Origin: CAVUPF01 sp963803755
Lineage (GTDB): Bacteria > Actinomycetota > Thermoleophilia > Solirubrobacterales > 70-9
Length of the DNA stretch: 64,000 nt
Reading direction: 5' to 3'
Assembly (NCBI GenBank): GCA_963803755.1
Contig: CAWDNP010000005.1
Location: 224,969-288,968, forward strand
Position 1 is the first letter of the stretch. Each line of letters opens with the position of its first letter. Below the pieces are notes generated by a model. The model saw only the letters and a list, made by a program, of their open reading frames with translations. It did not search any database and was not told the origin of the DNA. Shown in pieces: positions 34,473 through 43,213 of the stretch. Both the position numbers and the translations under genes were made by a program.

Positions 34473-35756
34473 TTGCTCGTGTCGGCCGGCCGACTCTCGA
34501 TAGCCCAGGTCACGCCCTACCGGCGGGGCGCCAAGAGCCCGGTCAACGAGTTCGTCGAGCGCGTCTCAGAGGAGCTGGAGCGCCGCGGCCATGAGGTCCT
34601 GATCGCCGCCGCTGGCGATCGGGTCAAAAAGCTGCTCGGATCGACCCCGCCGGACATCGTCCACGTCCATGAGCCGTTCGCGCCGAGCGTCTCCTCGGCG
34701 GCGCTGCGCCACTCCTACTCGCTCAACGTCGCCACCTTCCACGCGCCGCAGGAGCGGGTGCTCTCGACTCAGGTCGCGCGGCCGCTGGTCGAGGTCTTCT
34801 TCGGCCGCCTCGATGCCCGAACGGTGACGACGCCGGCGACGGCCGAGCTGCTGGAGGCCTACTTTCCTGCCGACTATGAGCTGGTCGAGCCCGGCGGCCC
34901 CGGTCGCAGTTGGGAGCAGGTCGCCGCCGAGCTGGAGGCCCTCTACCGGCGCCTCGCCGCGCGCCGCCGTGACCCCGGCGGCGATCCCGAGGTTCGCCGC
35001 CGCATCTCCCGCCGCAAGCTGATTGAGGTCGACCTCCACATGCACACCGATCATTCCCCCGACTGCGCGACGCCGGTCGACGTGCTGCTCAACACCGCCC
35101 GCGACCGCGGCCTCGGCGCGATCGCGATCACCGATCACAACGAGGTCTCCGGAGCGCTGGAGGCGCGGCGCATCGCCGAGGAGTCGGGCGACATCAAGGT
35201 GATCGTCGCCGAGGAGGTGAAGACGGCCGAGCAGGGCGAGGTGATCGGCCTCTTCCTGCAGGAGAAGATCCCGCGCGGAATGACGATGGCGCAGACGATC
35301 GCCGAGATCCGCCGCCAGGGCGGGCTCGTCTACGTCCCGCACCCCTTCGACCGCTTCCACTCGGTGCCCGACTACGAGCACCTGATCGACATCGTCGAGG
35401 AGGTCGACATCCTCGAGGTCTTCAACCCAAGGGTGGCGCTGACCGCCTTCAACGAGGAGGCCGAGCGCTTCGCCCGCAAGTACCGGATCGTCCCGGGGGC
35501 GGGCTCCGACAGCCACGTCGCACAGGGGCTGGGCAGCGTGCGGGTGCGGATCCGCGACTTCAACGGGCCCGAGGAGTTCCTCGAGGCGATGCGCGACGCC
35601 GACATCACCCGTAAGCACAAGAACCTCGTCTACGTGCAGGCGCTGAAGATCCTGCAGACGGCGGGGCGCCCGAAGGCGCCGAAGCGCCGCGTCCCCGATG
35701 CCAAGCCCGTGCGCGGCGGGCGGCCGCGGGGGCGCGGCTCGGCGAGCAAGAGCTGA
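34473..35756 (+). CDS. Fusion of a truncated GT4 glycosyltransferase domain with a PHP phosphoesterase domain
   Basis: 427 residues (TTG 34473; GTG 34479 also possible). Residues 8-150 resemble the N-terminal Rossmann half of GT4 enzymes: IAQVTPYRRGAKSPVNEFV, PDIVHVHEPFAPSVSSAAL, ARTVTTPATAELLEAYF. The sugar-nucleotide-binding C-terminal half is missing, but a short helix like the GT4 C-terminus remains (SWEQVAAELEALYRRLAARR). Residues 190-400 are a PHP domain with metal ligands HMHTDHS, ITDHNE, PHPFDR and GSDSH. The C-terminal tail is Arg/Lys/Pro-rich. Immediately follows ino1. Glycosyltransferase activity is doubtful; phosphoesterase activity is plausible. Confidence 0.85.
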   Translation: MLVSAGRLSIAQVTPYRRGAKSPVNEFVERVSEELERRGHEVLIAAAGDRVKKLLGSTPPDIVHVHEPFAPSVSSAALRHSYSLNVATFHAPQERVLSTQVARPLVEVFFGRLDARTVTTPATAELLEAYFPADYELVEPGGPGRSWEQVAAELEALYRRLAARRRDPGGDPEVRRRISRRKLIEVDLHMHTDHSPDCATPVDVLLNTARDRGLGAIAITDHNEVSGALEARRIAEESGDIKVIVAEEVKTAEQGEVIGLFLQEKIPRGMTMAQTIAEIRRQGGLVYVPHPFDRFHSVPDYEHLIDIVEEVDILEVFNPRVALTAFNEEAERFARKYRIVPGAGSDSHVAQGLGSVRVRIRDFNGPEEFLEAMRDADITRKHKNLVYVQALKILQTAGRPKAPKRRVPDAKPVRGGRPRGRGSASKS

Positions 35757-35812
35757 TGCAGGCGGGCGGGCGGAGAGGAGCCGCGCCCGACCCGTCAAAG
35801 AGATCGTCGGCG

Positions 35813-36419
35813 ATGCCGACCACCGACGATGAGATCAGGGAGAAGTACCTGGAGCGGGCGATCCGCGAGCTCAACCAGCTGACCCGGGAACTGCAGGAGT
35901 GCCCGCATTGCCCGCGCGGCAAGCTGATGCCGGTACTCGGCTCCGGCCACCCGCAGGCCGACGTCTTCATGCTCAAGCACGCTCCCTCCGTGTCGGAGAT
36001 CGAGGAGGGAGTGGCCTTCTACGGGCGCGCCGGCAACGCGCTGATGAAGAGCTTCAAGCGGCTGGGGATCGACCCACTGGTGGTCTACGGCACGCTCTGC
36101 GTCAAGTGCCCGATCGCCGAGCCCGACCTTGCCGCCGAGGAGTGCGTGCGGCGGCTGGTCGAGGAGGTCGCGATCGTGCAGCCGAAGATCGTCGTGGTGA
36201 TGGGGGAGCCGGCGCTGCGCATCCTCAACGGGCTCGAGCTGCCGCTCTCGCGGCCCCTCGAGCAGCGCGAGGGAGAGATCCAGGCCTTCACCCCCACGGT
36301 CGACGCCCTTTATGTGCCGGACATCGATGACTCGCTGGATGAGGAGGGCGCCAAGCAGCGCTTCTGGCGGGCGTTCCGGATGCTCGGCGACGTGGTACGA
36401 GGACCTTCCGCCCTATTAG
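35813..36419 (+). CDS. Uracil-DNA glycosylase-superfamily-like protein, frameshifted near the end
   Basis: ATG at 35813 (MPTTDDEIREKYLERAIREL). Cysteine pairs ECPHCPRG and LCVKCPI have the spacing of iron-sulfur UDG families 4/5; ADVFMLKHAPSVSEIEEG and FYGRAGNALMKSFKRLGI replace the usual GEAPG...GRAG; PKIVVVMGEPALRILNGL is the central strand. The HPS-type C-terminal motif is not seen (DALYVPDIDDSLDEE instead), so glycosylase activity is uncertain. A +1 frame change near 36389 gives the natural ending WYEDLPPY and TAG at 36417-36419, overlapping the convergent LLM stop by 3 bases. About 201 residues. Confidence 0.75.
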
Positions 36420-37200
36420 GGCGCGGCCGATTCGGCGACCGCGGTCATCGCCTCCGCCGTGGCGCTGGCCAGCCCCCTTACCACCACGGTGTCCAGCGCC
36501 TCATAGGCGACGAGCTGGGACTGTGCGCCGGGCGCGTCGGCTGCGGCGACGCCGACCGTGCCCTCGGGCTCGCTGAGGCGGGCGAAGTGGTTGCGGTAGC
36601 CGTCGTGGAGGTCGCGGTAAAAGGACTCCTCCTTGGCGAGGCGCTCGGGAGCGTCGGGGCCGACGGCGGTGCGGACGTAGCCGAAGACGGGCGGTGTCTC
36701 GCGGTCCGCCTCGCGGGCGCCGTCCTCCACCTGTTTGCGGGCGCCGGCGGCGAAGGCGGGGGTCATCCAGTTGAAGAAGGCGCCGTCGTACTCGGCACCG
36801 GCCAGCGCGCACATCTTCGGTCCCATCGCGGCGAGGACTAGGCGCACCTCCGGCAGTCGCTCCCGCAGCTCGGGGAGGGATTCGCGCATCTTCGTCAACG
36901 GCTTCTCCGAGAAGCCCGCGCCGATGCCGAGCCAGAGACGGCCCCGGTCGAGGCCGAGCCGCTCGATGTCGGTAGCGATCGTCTCCGGCGGGGTGCGGTC
37001 GAGGGCGATCACGGCGACGCCGAGGTCGATCCCGAAGCGGCGGCGCCGAACTCGGCCAGCGTCTCCAGTCCCTTTGCCCCTGGGTGGTCGTTGGACCACA
37101 TCGAGGTGTAGCCCAGCTCCGCACAGCGGGCGGCCAGCGACCGCGCCACCTCCGCCTTGAGCCCCGCCGCGACTCCGAAACCGCGGCTACTCACGGTCAA
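36416..37200 (-). CDS. LLM-class (luciferase-like) flavin/F420 oxidoreductase, frameshifted
   Basis: Start ATG 37200 overlaps the upstream methyltransferase stop by 14 bp: VSSRGFGVAAGLKAEVARSL, then YTSMWSNDHPGAKGLETLAEF. A frame change near 37043 continues with GIDLGVAVIALDRTPPETI, RGRLWLGIGAGFSEKPL, PEVRLVLAAMGPKMCALAGA, FFNWMTPAFAAGARKQVEDG. This TIM-barrel layout is of the F420/FMN-dependent LLM class. Length 3n+2, about 261 codons. Substrate unknown; F420 use is inferred only from actinobacterial context. Confidence 0.85.
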
Positions 37201-38524
37201 AGAGGGCGACGCACTCGATGTGCGGGGTCTGGGGGAACATGTCGACCGGCTTCACGCGGCTCAGCCTATAGCCGGCCTCGACAAGCTGGGCGGCGTTCGG
37301 GGCGAGCGTCGTCGGGTTGCAGGAGACGTAGACGATCCGCGGCGCCTCACACTCGATCACCCGCCGCACGATCTTCTGCGAGAGCCCGGCCCGGGGCGGG
37401 TCGATGATGAGGACGTCGGGCCTGCCGGCCTGAGCGATCAGCGGACGAACCCCGGTGCGTGCGTTGCCGGCGAGGAAGCGGGCGTTCCCGATCCCGTTTC
37501 GCTCGGCGTTTCGCTCGGCATCGGCGATCGCCTCCCCGACGACCTCCAGCCCCCAGACCTCGCCGGCCCGCGCCGCCATCGTCAGCCCGATCGTGCCGAT
37601 CCCGCAGTAGAGGTCGAAGACGCGCTCGGCACCGCTCAGCCCCGCGTACTCGCCCACCACGGCGTAGAGCCGCTCGGCCATCTCGGTGTTGGTCTGGAAG
37701 AAGGCGCTGTGGGAGATCTCCAGATCCAGTCCGCATAGCTCCTCGCGCAGCCGTTCGGAGCCCAGCGCGCCGGTCGGGCCCTCGGTTCCGCCCGAGGGCC
37801 CCTCGATGATCGTGTGGAGGTCGACCGGGGGCTTGGGGAAGCGAGCCGGCGAGGTGACCAGGCGGGTCTGGATCTGGCCGCTCCGCCGCCCCTCGCGGAC
37901 GACCAGGTTGCGCAGGACGCCCCGCCTGGTGCGGCCGTCGTAGGGGGCGACCGCCTCCAGCTGTGCCCAGTCGATCACCGCGTTTCTGGCCGCGTTGCCG
38001 GGCTCTGAGGCTAGCCGGCAGTCTTCGACGTCGACGATCAGGTCCCAGCGCCCGCGAGCGTGGAAGCCGAGCATCGTCTCGCCGTCGCGCTCGCCGAAGG
38101 AGTACTCGAGCTTGTTGCGGTAGCGCCATTGCTCGACCGCCGGCTCGATCTCTTCCAGGTCGAACCCGTCGAGGCCGCCGATCCGCCGCAAGGCGTCTGC
38201 GACCTGCTCGGACTTGTGGGCAAGCTGGCGCTCGTAGGGGAGGCCCTGCCAGGGCGCCCCCGGGCAGGGCTCACCACCGTGGGTGCAGCTGTCGGCGACG
38301 CGGTCGGCGCCGGGGCGAAGCAGCTCGACCGTCCTTGCCTCGGCGAAGCGGCGCTTTGACTTCGTCACCTCGGCCCGCACCCGGTCGCCCGGCAGCGCCC
38401 CGGCGACGAAGACGACGTAGCCGTTCGCCCGGGCCACGCCGCGCCCGCCGAAGGCGAGCGAGTCGATCTCGACCTCGAGCAGCTCGCCTCGGGCCGCCGG
38501 CCTCTCACCGGCGCCCTGCTCCAT
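37187..38524 (-). CDS. TrmA/RlmD-family RNA m5U methyltransferase
   Basis: 445 residues. N-terminal TRAM domain (LEVEIDSLAFGGRGVARANG, GALPGDRVRAEVTKSKRRFA). SAM domain: FQTNTEMAERLYAVV, DLYCGIGTIGLTMAARAGEV, IDPPRAGLSQKIVRRV, IVYVSCNPTTLAPNAAQL with the nucleophilic Cys, MFPQTPHIECVAL. The iron-sulfur region reads CTHGGEPCPGAPWQGLPYE: of the usual C-x5-C-x2-C, the third Cys is Ala, so the cluster may be absent. Target (23S rRNA or tRNA) is not decidable from sequence. Confidence 0.9.
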   Translation of the reverse strand: MEQGAGERPAARGELLEVEIDSLAFGGRGVARANGYVVFVAGALPGDRVRAEVTKSKRRFAEARTVELLRPGADRVADSCTHGGEPCPGAPWQGLPYERQLAHKSEQVADALRRIGGLDGFDLEEIEPAVEQWRYRNKLEYSFGERDGETMLGFHARGRWDLIVDVEDCRLASEPGNAARNAVIDWAQLEAVAPYDGRTRRGVLRNLVVREGRRSGQIQTRLVTSPARFPKPPVDLHTIIEGPSGGTEGPTGALGSERLREELCGLDLEISHSAFFQTNTEMAERLYAVVGEYAGLSGAERVFDLYCGIGTIGLTMAARAGEVWGLEVVGEAIADAERNAERNGIGNARFLAGNARTGVRPLIAQAGRPDVLIIDPPRAGLSQKIVRRVIECEAPRIVYVSCNPTTLAPNAAQLVEAGYRLSRVKPVDMFPQTPHIECVALFDRE

Positions 38525-38983
38525 CTAGCTCAGCTTCTTGCGCGCCCGCCGTGCCGCCTGGGTCGCCTGCTTGCGGACAGGCTCGGCCCGTCCGCCGACC
38601 TCCCGGCGGGCCTGTTTGACCAGCCGTTCCAGCTCCTTCAGCAGCGAGTCGGTCTGCTTGCGGCCGCGGTTGAGGAGGTCGCTGAGGAGCTTCTCGGCAT
38701 CGCCGCGGGTAATCCGCCCGCGCTTGACGGCGTCCTCGACGACCTCCTGAAGGCGCTCACGGCTCAGGGTGACGCTGCGCTCGAGGTTCTGGCGGAAGTG
38801 CTCGACGCTCTTGTCGAGGGGGCTTGCGGCGCGGGAGCTGCCGCGTTTGGGCGCCGCTTTGTTGGCGGCGCCGCTTTTGCGGGCCGTCGTTTTCTTCGCC
38901 GCCGGTTTGCGCACGGCGGCTTTTTTCCTGGAGCCCGAGCCGGCTTTGGCTTTTTTCGCTTTCGCTGTTTTTTTCTCGGCCAT
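38525..38983 (-). CDS. Lysine-rich, phasin-like helical protein with a histone-H1-like tail
   Basis: 152 residues. The first 50 are a low-complexity Lys/Ala/Arg tail (repeats such as AKKA, RKKAAVRK, AAKKTTARK), resembling bacterial H1-like DNA-binding tails. The rest is a long amphipathic helix region (LDKSVEHFRQNLERSVTLSR, DAVKRGRITRGDAEKLLSDL, LLKELERLVKQARREV) similar to phasin/PhaF-like granule proteins. No PHA synthase is nearby. Its stop abuts the methyltransferase start (1 bp). DNA-binding and granule association are both inferences. Confidence 0.75.
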   Translation of the reverse strand: MAEKKTAKAKKAKAGSGSRKKAAVRKPAAKKTTARKSGAANKAAPKRGSSRAASPLDKSVEHFRQNLERSVTLSRERLQEVVEDAVKRGRITRGDAEKLLSDLLNRGRKQTDSLLKELERLVKQARREVGGRAEPVRKQATQAARRARKKLS

Positions 38984-39033
38984 CTCGTTTGCCTCCTCAA
39001 GAAATTTTGTGCGCGGGTGTGACAGTGACTATG

Positions 39034-39863
39034 TCAATTCCCCTCATCGCCGGTTGCGAACCGCGCCTCGACGGGGGTGTGGTCGGAGAGGCGAAGGGCC
39101 CGATTGTCCTCGCGCCGCTCGCGCCGCTCGGGCGGCCAGGGAGTGGGCGGCTCGATCACCGTCAGGCCGCGGGCCAGCAGGTGATCGATCGCGCCGGGCG
39201 CGCTCGGCGCCGCCAGGCCGAAGCGCTCGCGCAGCTGCTCAAAGACGCCCGGGTCCTCGGCCGTGCGCAGGTTGAGGTCGCCGCCGAACAGCAGCGGATG
39301 ATTGCCGGCCCACTCGATCGCGGCGCGCGCGGCGAGCAGCACGTCCTCGACCGCCATCTCCCGAAAGCCGTTGGTCGCGTGCAGGTTGGCGATACAGAGG
39401 CCCGAGGCGGTGCGGGTGAAGGCCATCGCGCGCCGCTCCGGGCGGCCCTCGTGGATCGCCAGCTCGCGGCGCTCGACGATGCCGCCGAGCGGGCCAAGGA
39501 GCGGACCAGGGTCAGGTTGGAGCCTCCCTCGCCGGAGGCGATCAGGTCGGGGTTGAGGCGGGCCGCCGCGGCGCGCAGCCGGCCGAGCCCGTTGCGCGAG
39601 GTCAGTGCCCGGTGGGGCTCGGCGTCGCAGGCGCGGGCCAGAGGCGCGGCGAAGCGCGGCGGGCTCTCCTGCAGGAGCGCGATGTCCCAGTCAGCCGATG
39701 CCAGCGTGGCGGCAAACTCCGCCTCGAGGTCGCGGTTGACCTGGACGTGGGTCGCGTTGCGCTCGGTGCTCCGCAGCAGCCGCGAGCGCCAGGTGAGGAG
39801 GGCGGGATCCGGTGGGAAGTCGCGCCCGTGGAAGAGGTTCCAGGCGATGGCGGTGAACTGCAC
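39034..39863 (-). CDS. Endonuclease/exonuclease/phosphatase-family protein, frameshifted
   Basis: GTG at 39863: VQFTAIAWNLFHGRDFPPDP carries the first metal ligand Asn; DWDIALLQESPPRF carries the Glu. After a frame change near 39490, LCIANLHATNGFREMA, HPLLFGGDLNLRTAED (D-x-N) and IDHLLARG, RALRLSDHTPVEARF (SDH) complete the DNase I-like active site. Length 3n+2, about 276 codons. Starts 18 bp from the divergent argF. Could act on nucleic acid or phospholipid/phosphosugar head groups. Confidence 0.85.
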
Positions 39864-39881
39864 GGGCTTAGTATCCGCAGC

Positions 39882-40766
39882 TTGAAGCGGGATTTCCTCA
39901 CAGGCGAAGAGTTGGGGGCGTTCGAGTTGGGGAAGCTGCTCGACTTGGCCCTGGAGCTGAAAGCAGGCCGGCGGGACGGGGTTGGCGGCGACATCCTCGC
40001 CGGGCGCAGCGTTGCCCTCGTCTTCGAGAAGCCCTCGACCCGGACCCGGATCTCCTTCGAGGTAGGCGTCGCCGAGGTGGGTGCGACGCCGGTCGTCCTG
40101 CGCGGCGATGAGCTGCAGGTCTCCCGCGGCGAGTCGATCGGCGACACGGCGCGGGTGCTGTCGCGCTACGTCGATGCGATCGTGATCCGCTCCGGCTCCC
40201 ACGAAGCGGTCGCCGAGCTGGCCGCCGCGGCCGAGGTGCCGGTCGTAAACGGGCTCACTCCCCTGCACCACCCCTGCCAGGCCCTCGCCGACCTGCTCAC
40301 CCTGCGCGAGCGCTTTGGCGATCTCGCCGGCCTGCGCCTTGCCTACGTCGGCGACGGCAACAACGTCGCCCGCTCCTTGGCGATCGCCGGAGAGCGGGCC
40401 GGGATGGAGGTGGTGGTGGCCGCCCCGCCCGGCTATCAGCTCGAGGAGGGCCACGGTGTCAAGCTGACCGACGACCCGCGCGCCGCCGCCGCCGCCGCCA
40501 ATGCGATCTACACCGACGTCTGGGTCAGCATGGGAGATGAGGCGCAGGCGGAGCGCCGCCGTGCCGATCTCGCCCCGTTCCGCCTCGACGCCGACCTGCT
40601 CGCGGCGGCCAAGGACAGCGCGGTCGTCATGCACTGCCTGCCGGCGCACCCCGGCGAGGAGATCGCTGCCGAGGTGCTCTACGGCGAGCGCTCCGCCGTC
40701 TGGGATCAGGCGGAGAACCGCCTCCACGCTCAGAAGGCCCTGCTCGCCACACTGCTTGAGGCCTGA
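39882..40766 (+). CDS. argF: Ornithine carbamoyltransferase
   Basis: TTG at 39882 gives MKRDFLTGEELGAFELGKLL, 294 residues. Carbamoyl-phosphate loop FEKPSTRTRISFEVGV, PLHHPCQALADLLTL (HPCQ), YVGDGNNVARSLAIAG, the ornithine site VSMGDEAQ, and VMHCLPAHPGEEI (HCLPA) are all present. A longer upstream frame is open on this strand but is only the antisense of the nuclease gene. Stand-alone arg gene; no argBCDGH nearby. Confidence 0.93.
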   Translation: MKRDFLTGEELGAFELGKLLDLALELKAGRRDGVGGDILAGRSVALVFEKPSTRTRISFEVGVAEVGATPVVLRGDELQVSRGESIGDTARVLSRYVDAIVIRSGSHEAVAELAAAAEVPVVNGLTPLHHPCQALADLLTLRERFGDLAGLRLAYVGDGNNVARSLAIAGERAGMEVVVAAPPGYQLEEGHGVKLTDDPRAAAAAANAIYTDVWVSMGDEAQAERRRADLAPFRLDADLLAAAKDSAVVMHCLPAHPGEEIAAEVLYGERSAVWDQAENRLHAQKALLATLLEA

Positions 40767-40817
40767 CGATCCGGATTTATGCTGGGGAGCGCCGCTGCGG
40801 TAGCCTCGGGCGTCCCG

Positions 40818-41669
40818 ATGGAACTCTCGCCGACATCCCCGGGCCGCCCGCCCGAGCCCGAAACCGTCCGTGCGGCGGTGGACGCTGCTGCCGAGGCGAT
40901 CTCGGCGGCTGGGTGCGAAGAGCCGCGTGCCGATGCCGAGGCCCTGGTCGCCGACGCTCTCGGCGTCAGCCCCGAGCAGCTCTCACGCGATGGCTCCGGC
41001 GAGGTGGCGCCGGAGCTGGTGCAGGCGATCGAGGAGCGGGTGCGGCGCCGCGCCGACCACGAGCCGCTCGCCTACGTCCTCGGCCGCGCCCGGTTCCGCG
41101 ACATCGAGGTCGCGGTCGACTCCCGGGTGCTGATCCCGCGACGGGAGACCGAGCTGCTGGTCGGGGTCGCCTTCGAGTTGCCCAAGGGCGCGCGCGTGCA
41201 CGAGGTCGGCACCGGCTCGGGTGCGATCGCCCTCGCCCTGATCAACGAGCGCCCGGACCTGCGGGTGACCGCGTCTGACCTCTCGCCCGAGGCCGCCGAA
41301 GTGGCCCGCGAGAACGCCGAGCGGCTCGGCCTGGCGCTGGAGGTGATTGTCGATGAGGGCATGCCTGATCGGCTCGCAGGCGAGAAGATCGACCTCGTCC
41401 TGGCAAACCTTCCCTACGTCACCGACTCGACGATCTATGAGCGCTCACCCGAGATCCAGCGCGAGCCGCGGATCGCGGTGACGGGCGATTGTGGCGAGGA
41501 CGGGCTCGGCGTGATCCGCGGCCTGATCGGCGAGGTGAGGCCAGGTCAGCGCCTGGCGTTGGAGCACGACACCCACCACGGTCCTGCGATGCGCGAGCTG
41601 CTGCGCGACGCGACCACGATACGGGACTACATGGGTGGCGAGCGGGTGACGGTCGGCTTCGCCCCATGA
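40818..41669 (+). CDS. prmC: Peptide chain release factor N5-glutamine methyltransferase
   Basis: 283 residues from ATG 40818. N-terminal helical RF-binding domain; SAM loop VHEVGTGSGAIALALINERP; LIPRRETELLVG just before it. The catalytic NPPY tetrad is NLPY here (DLVLANLPYVTDS), an uncommon but seen variant. C-terminus AMRELLRDATTIRDYMGGERV. The stop overlaps lysS (ATGA), so translation is coupled. Confidence 0.88.
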   Translation: MELSPTSPGRPPEPETVRAAVDAAAEAISAAGCEEPRADAEALVADALGVSPEQLSRDGSGEVAPELVQAIEERVRRRADHEPLAYVLGRARFRDIEVAVDSRVLIPRRETELLVGVAFELPKGARVHEVGTGSGAIALALINERPDLRVTASDLSPEAAEVARENAERLGLALEVIVDEGMPDRLAGEKIDLVLANLPYVTDSTIYERSPEIQREPRIAVTGDCGEDGLGVIRGLIGEVRPGQRLALEHDTHHGPAMRELLRDATTIRDYMGGERVTVGFAP

Positions 41670-43183
41670 GCGAGGCCTCACCCGGCTCGACCGAGAGCGA
41701 GCGACTGGCCAAGGTCGATCAGCTCCGTGCCGCCGGCATCGACCCTTTTCCCCGCTCCTTCCCCGGCCGCACCAGGGTTGACGGCATCCTCGCCGCGCAC
41801 GACCCCGCCGAGCTGGGGGAGGGAGAGCATTCTGAGTTCTCCTACCGAATAGCCGGCCGGCTGACCGGGCAGCGGAGCCACGGCAAGACCGCATTCTTCG
41901 ATGTCCGTGACATCTCCGGCACCATCCAGGCGTACGCCCGCCGGGACGCGCTTGGGGAGGAGGCGTACAAGCGGATAGAGGCGCTCGATATCGGCGACAT
42001 CGTTGGCGTCGAGGGCGACCTCTACGTGACCAAACGCGGCCAGCTCGCTCTCGAGGTCCGCGAGTGCACGCTTCTCGCCAAGGCGCTGCGCGACCCGCCC
42101 GACCTCTTCCATGGCATCTCCGACCTCGAGACGCGCTACCGCCAGCGCGAGCTTGACCTGATGGCGAACGAGCGCTCGCGCAAGGTGTTCGAGCTGCGGG
42201 CAAAGGTGCTGGCGGCGATCCGCGACCACATGAACGAGCGCGGCTACGTCGAGCTGGAAACACCGATCCTGCAACGGCTAACCGGCGGCGCCGCGGCGCG
42301 TCCCTTCAAAACGCACCACCACGCGCTTGACCGTCACCTGTTCCTCCGTATCGCGACGGAGCTCTATCTGAAGCGCGCCATCGTCGGCGGCTTCGAGGAT
42401 GTCTATGAGCTCGGCAAGTTCTTCCGCAACGAGGGGATGTCGCCACAGCACAACCCCGAGTTCACGATGCTTGAGTGGTTCGTTGGCGGCGCCGACTACA
42501 ACGGCGTGATGGCCTTCGCCGAGGAGTTGGTCGCGGATGTCGTCCAGCGCGTGCTCGGCACCGCCAAGGTCGAGCGCGACGGCGAGACGATCGACTTCGC
42601 GACGCCCTGGCAGCGAGTTTCGGTGCGCGATGCGCTGCTGCAGCAGACCGGCGTCGACATCGTCGAGGCAAGCCGCGACGAGCTAGCCGAGCTGGCGGGG
42701 GAGGACGCCGAGCCCGGCGATGACTGGGCGGCGCTGGTCGACACGCTGCAGGGGAAGCTGGTCGAGCCGAAGCTGATCCAGCCGACCTTCGTCGTCGACC
42801 TGCCGCTCGACATCTGGCCGCTGGTGAAGCCGGTCCCCGAGCACCCGAAGTTATTGGGCGAGGCCTTCGACGGAATCGTCGCCGGGATGGAGATCGTCGG
42901 CGGCGGCACCGACATCAACGACCCGATCGAACAGCGCCGCCGCTTCGTCGAGCAGCGCGAACGCCAGGAAGCCGGCGCCGAGGAGAGCCCGCATCCCCAC
43001 GACGAGGAGTTCGTGCGCGCCCTCGAATACGGAATGCTGCCGGCCAGCGGCTGCGGCCTCGGGGTCGACCGGCTGATGATGATCCTCACCGGGTCAAAGA
43101 CCCTGCGCGACGTGATCCTCTTCCCGACGATGCGTGAGGCGCCGGGCGAGTCGAGCGCCGGAGGGTCTGGGCCGTCCTCATAA
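41666..43183 (+). CDS. lysS: Lysyl-tRNA synthetase (class II)
   Basis: 505 residues; ATG at 41666. N-terminal OB-fold anticodon domain (RIAGRLTGQRSHGKTAFFDV); class II motif 1 around NERGYVELETPILQRLTGG; motif 2 YELGKFFRNEGMSPQHNPEF; motif 3 GCGLGVDRLMMILTG. The expected HGISDLETRYRQRELDL element is intact. The tail after MREAPG is a short Ser/Gly-rich extension. Confidence 0.97.
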   Translation: MSEASPGSTESERLAKVDQLRAAGIDPFPRSFPGRTRVDGILAAHDPAELGEGEHSEFSYRIAGRLTGQRSHGKTAFFDVRDISGTIQAYARRDALGEEAYKRIEALDIGDIVGVEGDLYVTKRGQLALEVRECTLLAKALRDPPDLFHGISDLETRYRQRELDLMANERSRKVFELRAKVLAAIRDHMNERGYVELETPILQRLTGGAAARPFKTHHHALDRHLFLRIATELYLKRAIVGGFEDVYELGKFFRNEGMSPQHNPEFTMLEWFVGGADYNGVMAFAEELVADVVQRVLGTAKVERDGETIDFATPWQRVSVRDALLQQTGVDIVEASRDELAELAGEDAEPGDDWAALVDTLQGKLVEPKLIQPTFVVDLPLDIWPLVKPVPEHPKLLGEAFDGIVAGMEIVGGGTDINDPIEQRRRFVEQRERQEAGAEESPHPHDEEFVRALEYGMLPASGCGLGVDRLMMILTGSKTLRDVILFPTMREAPGESSAGGSGPSS

Positions 43184-43213
43184 GGGCGGGATCGGGCCGT
43201 CGACTGTGAGCGT

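Noticed and set aside
34566..35798. Minus-strand frame of about 410 codons opposite the GT4-PHP gene
   Set aside because: Antisense shadow; the PHP metal motifs fix the plus strand as coding.
39612..39881. Upstream extension of argF to 39612
   Set aside because: The extra 90 codons are antisense to the EEP nuclease and lack similarity to carbamoyltransferases; TTG at 39882 gives the normal length.
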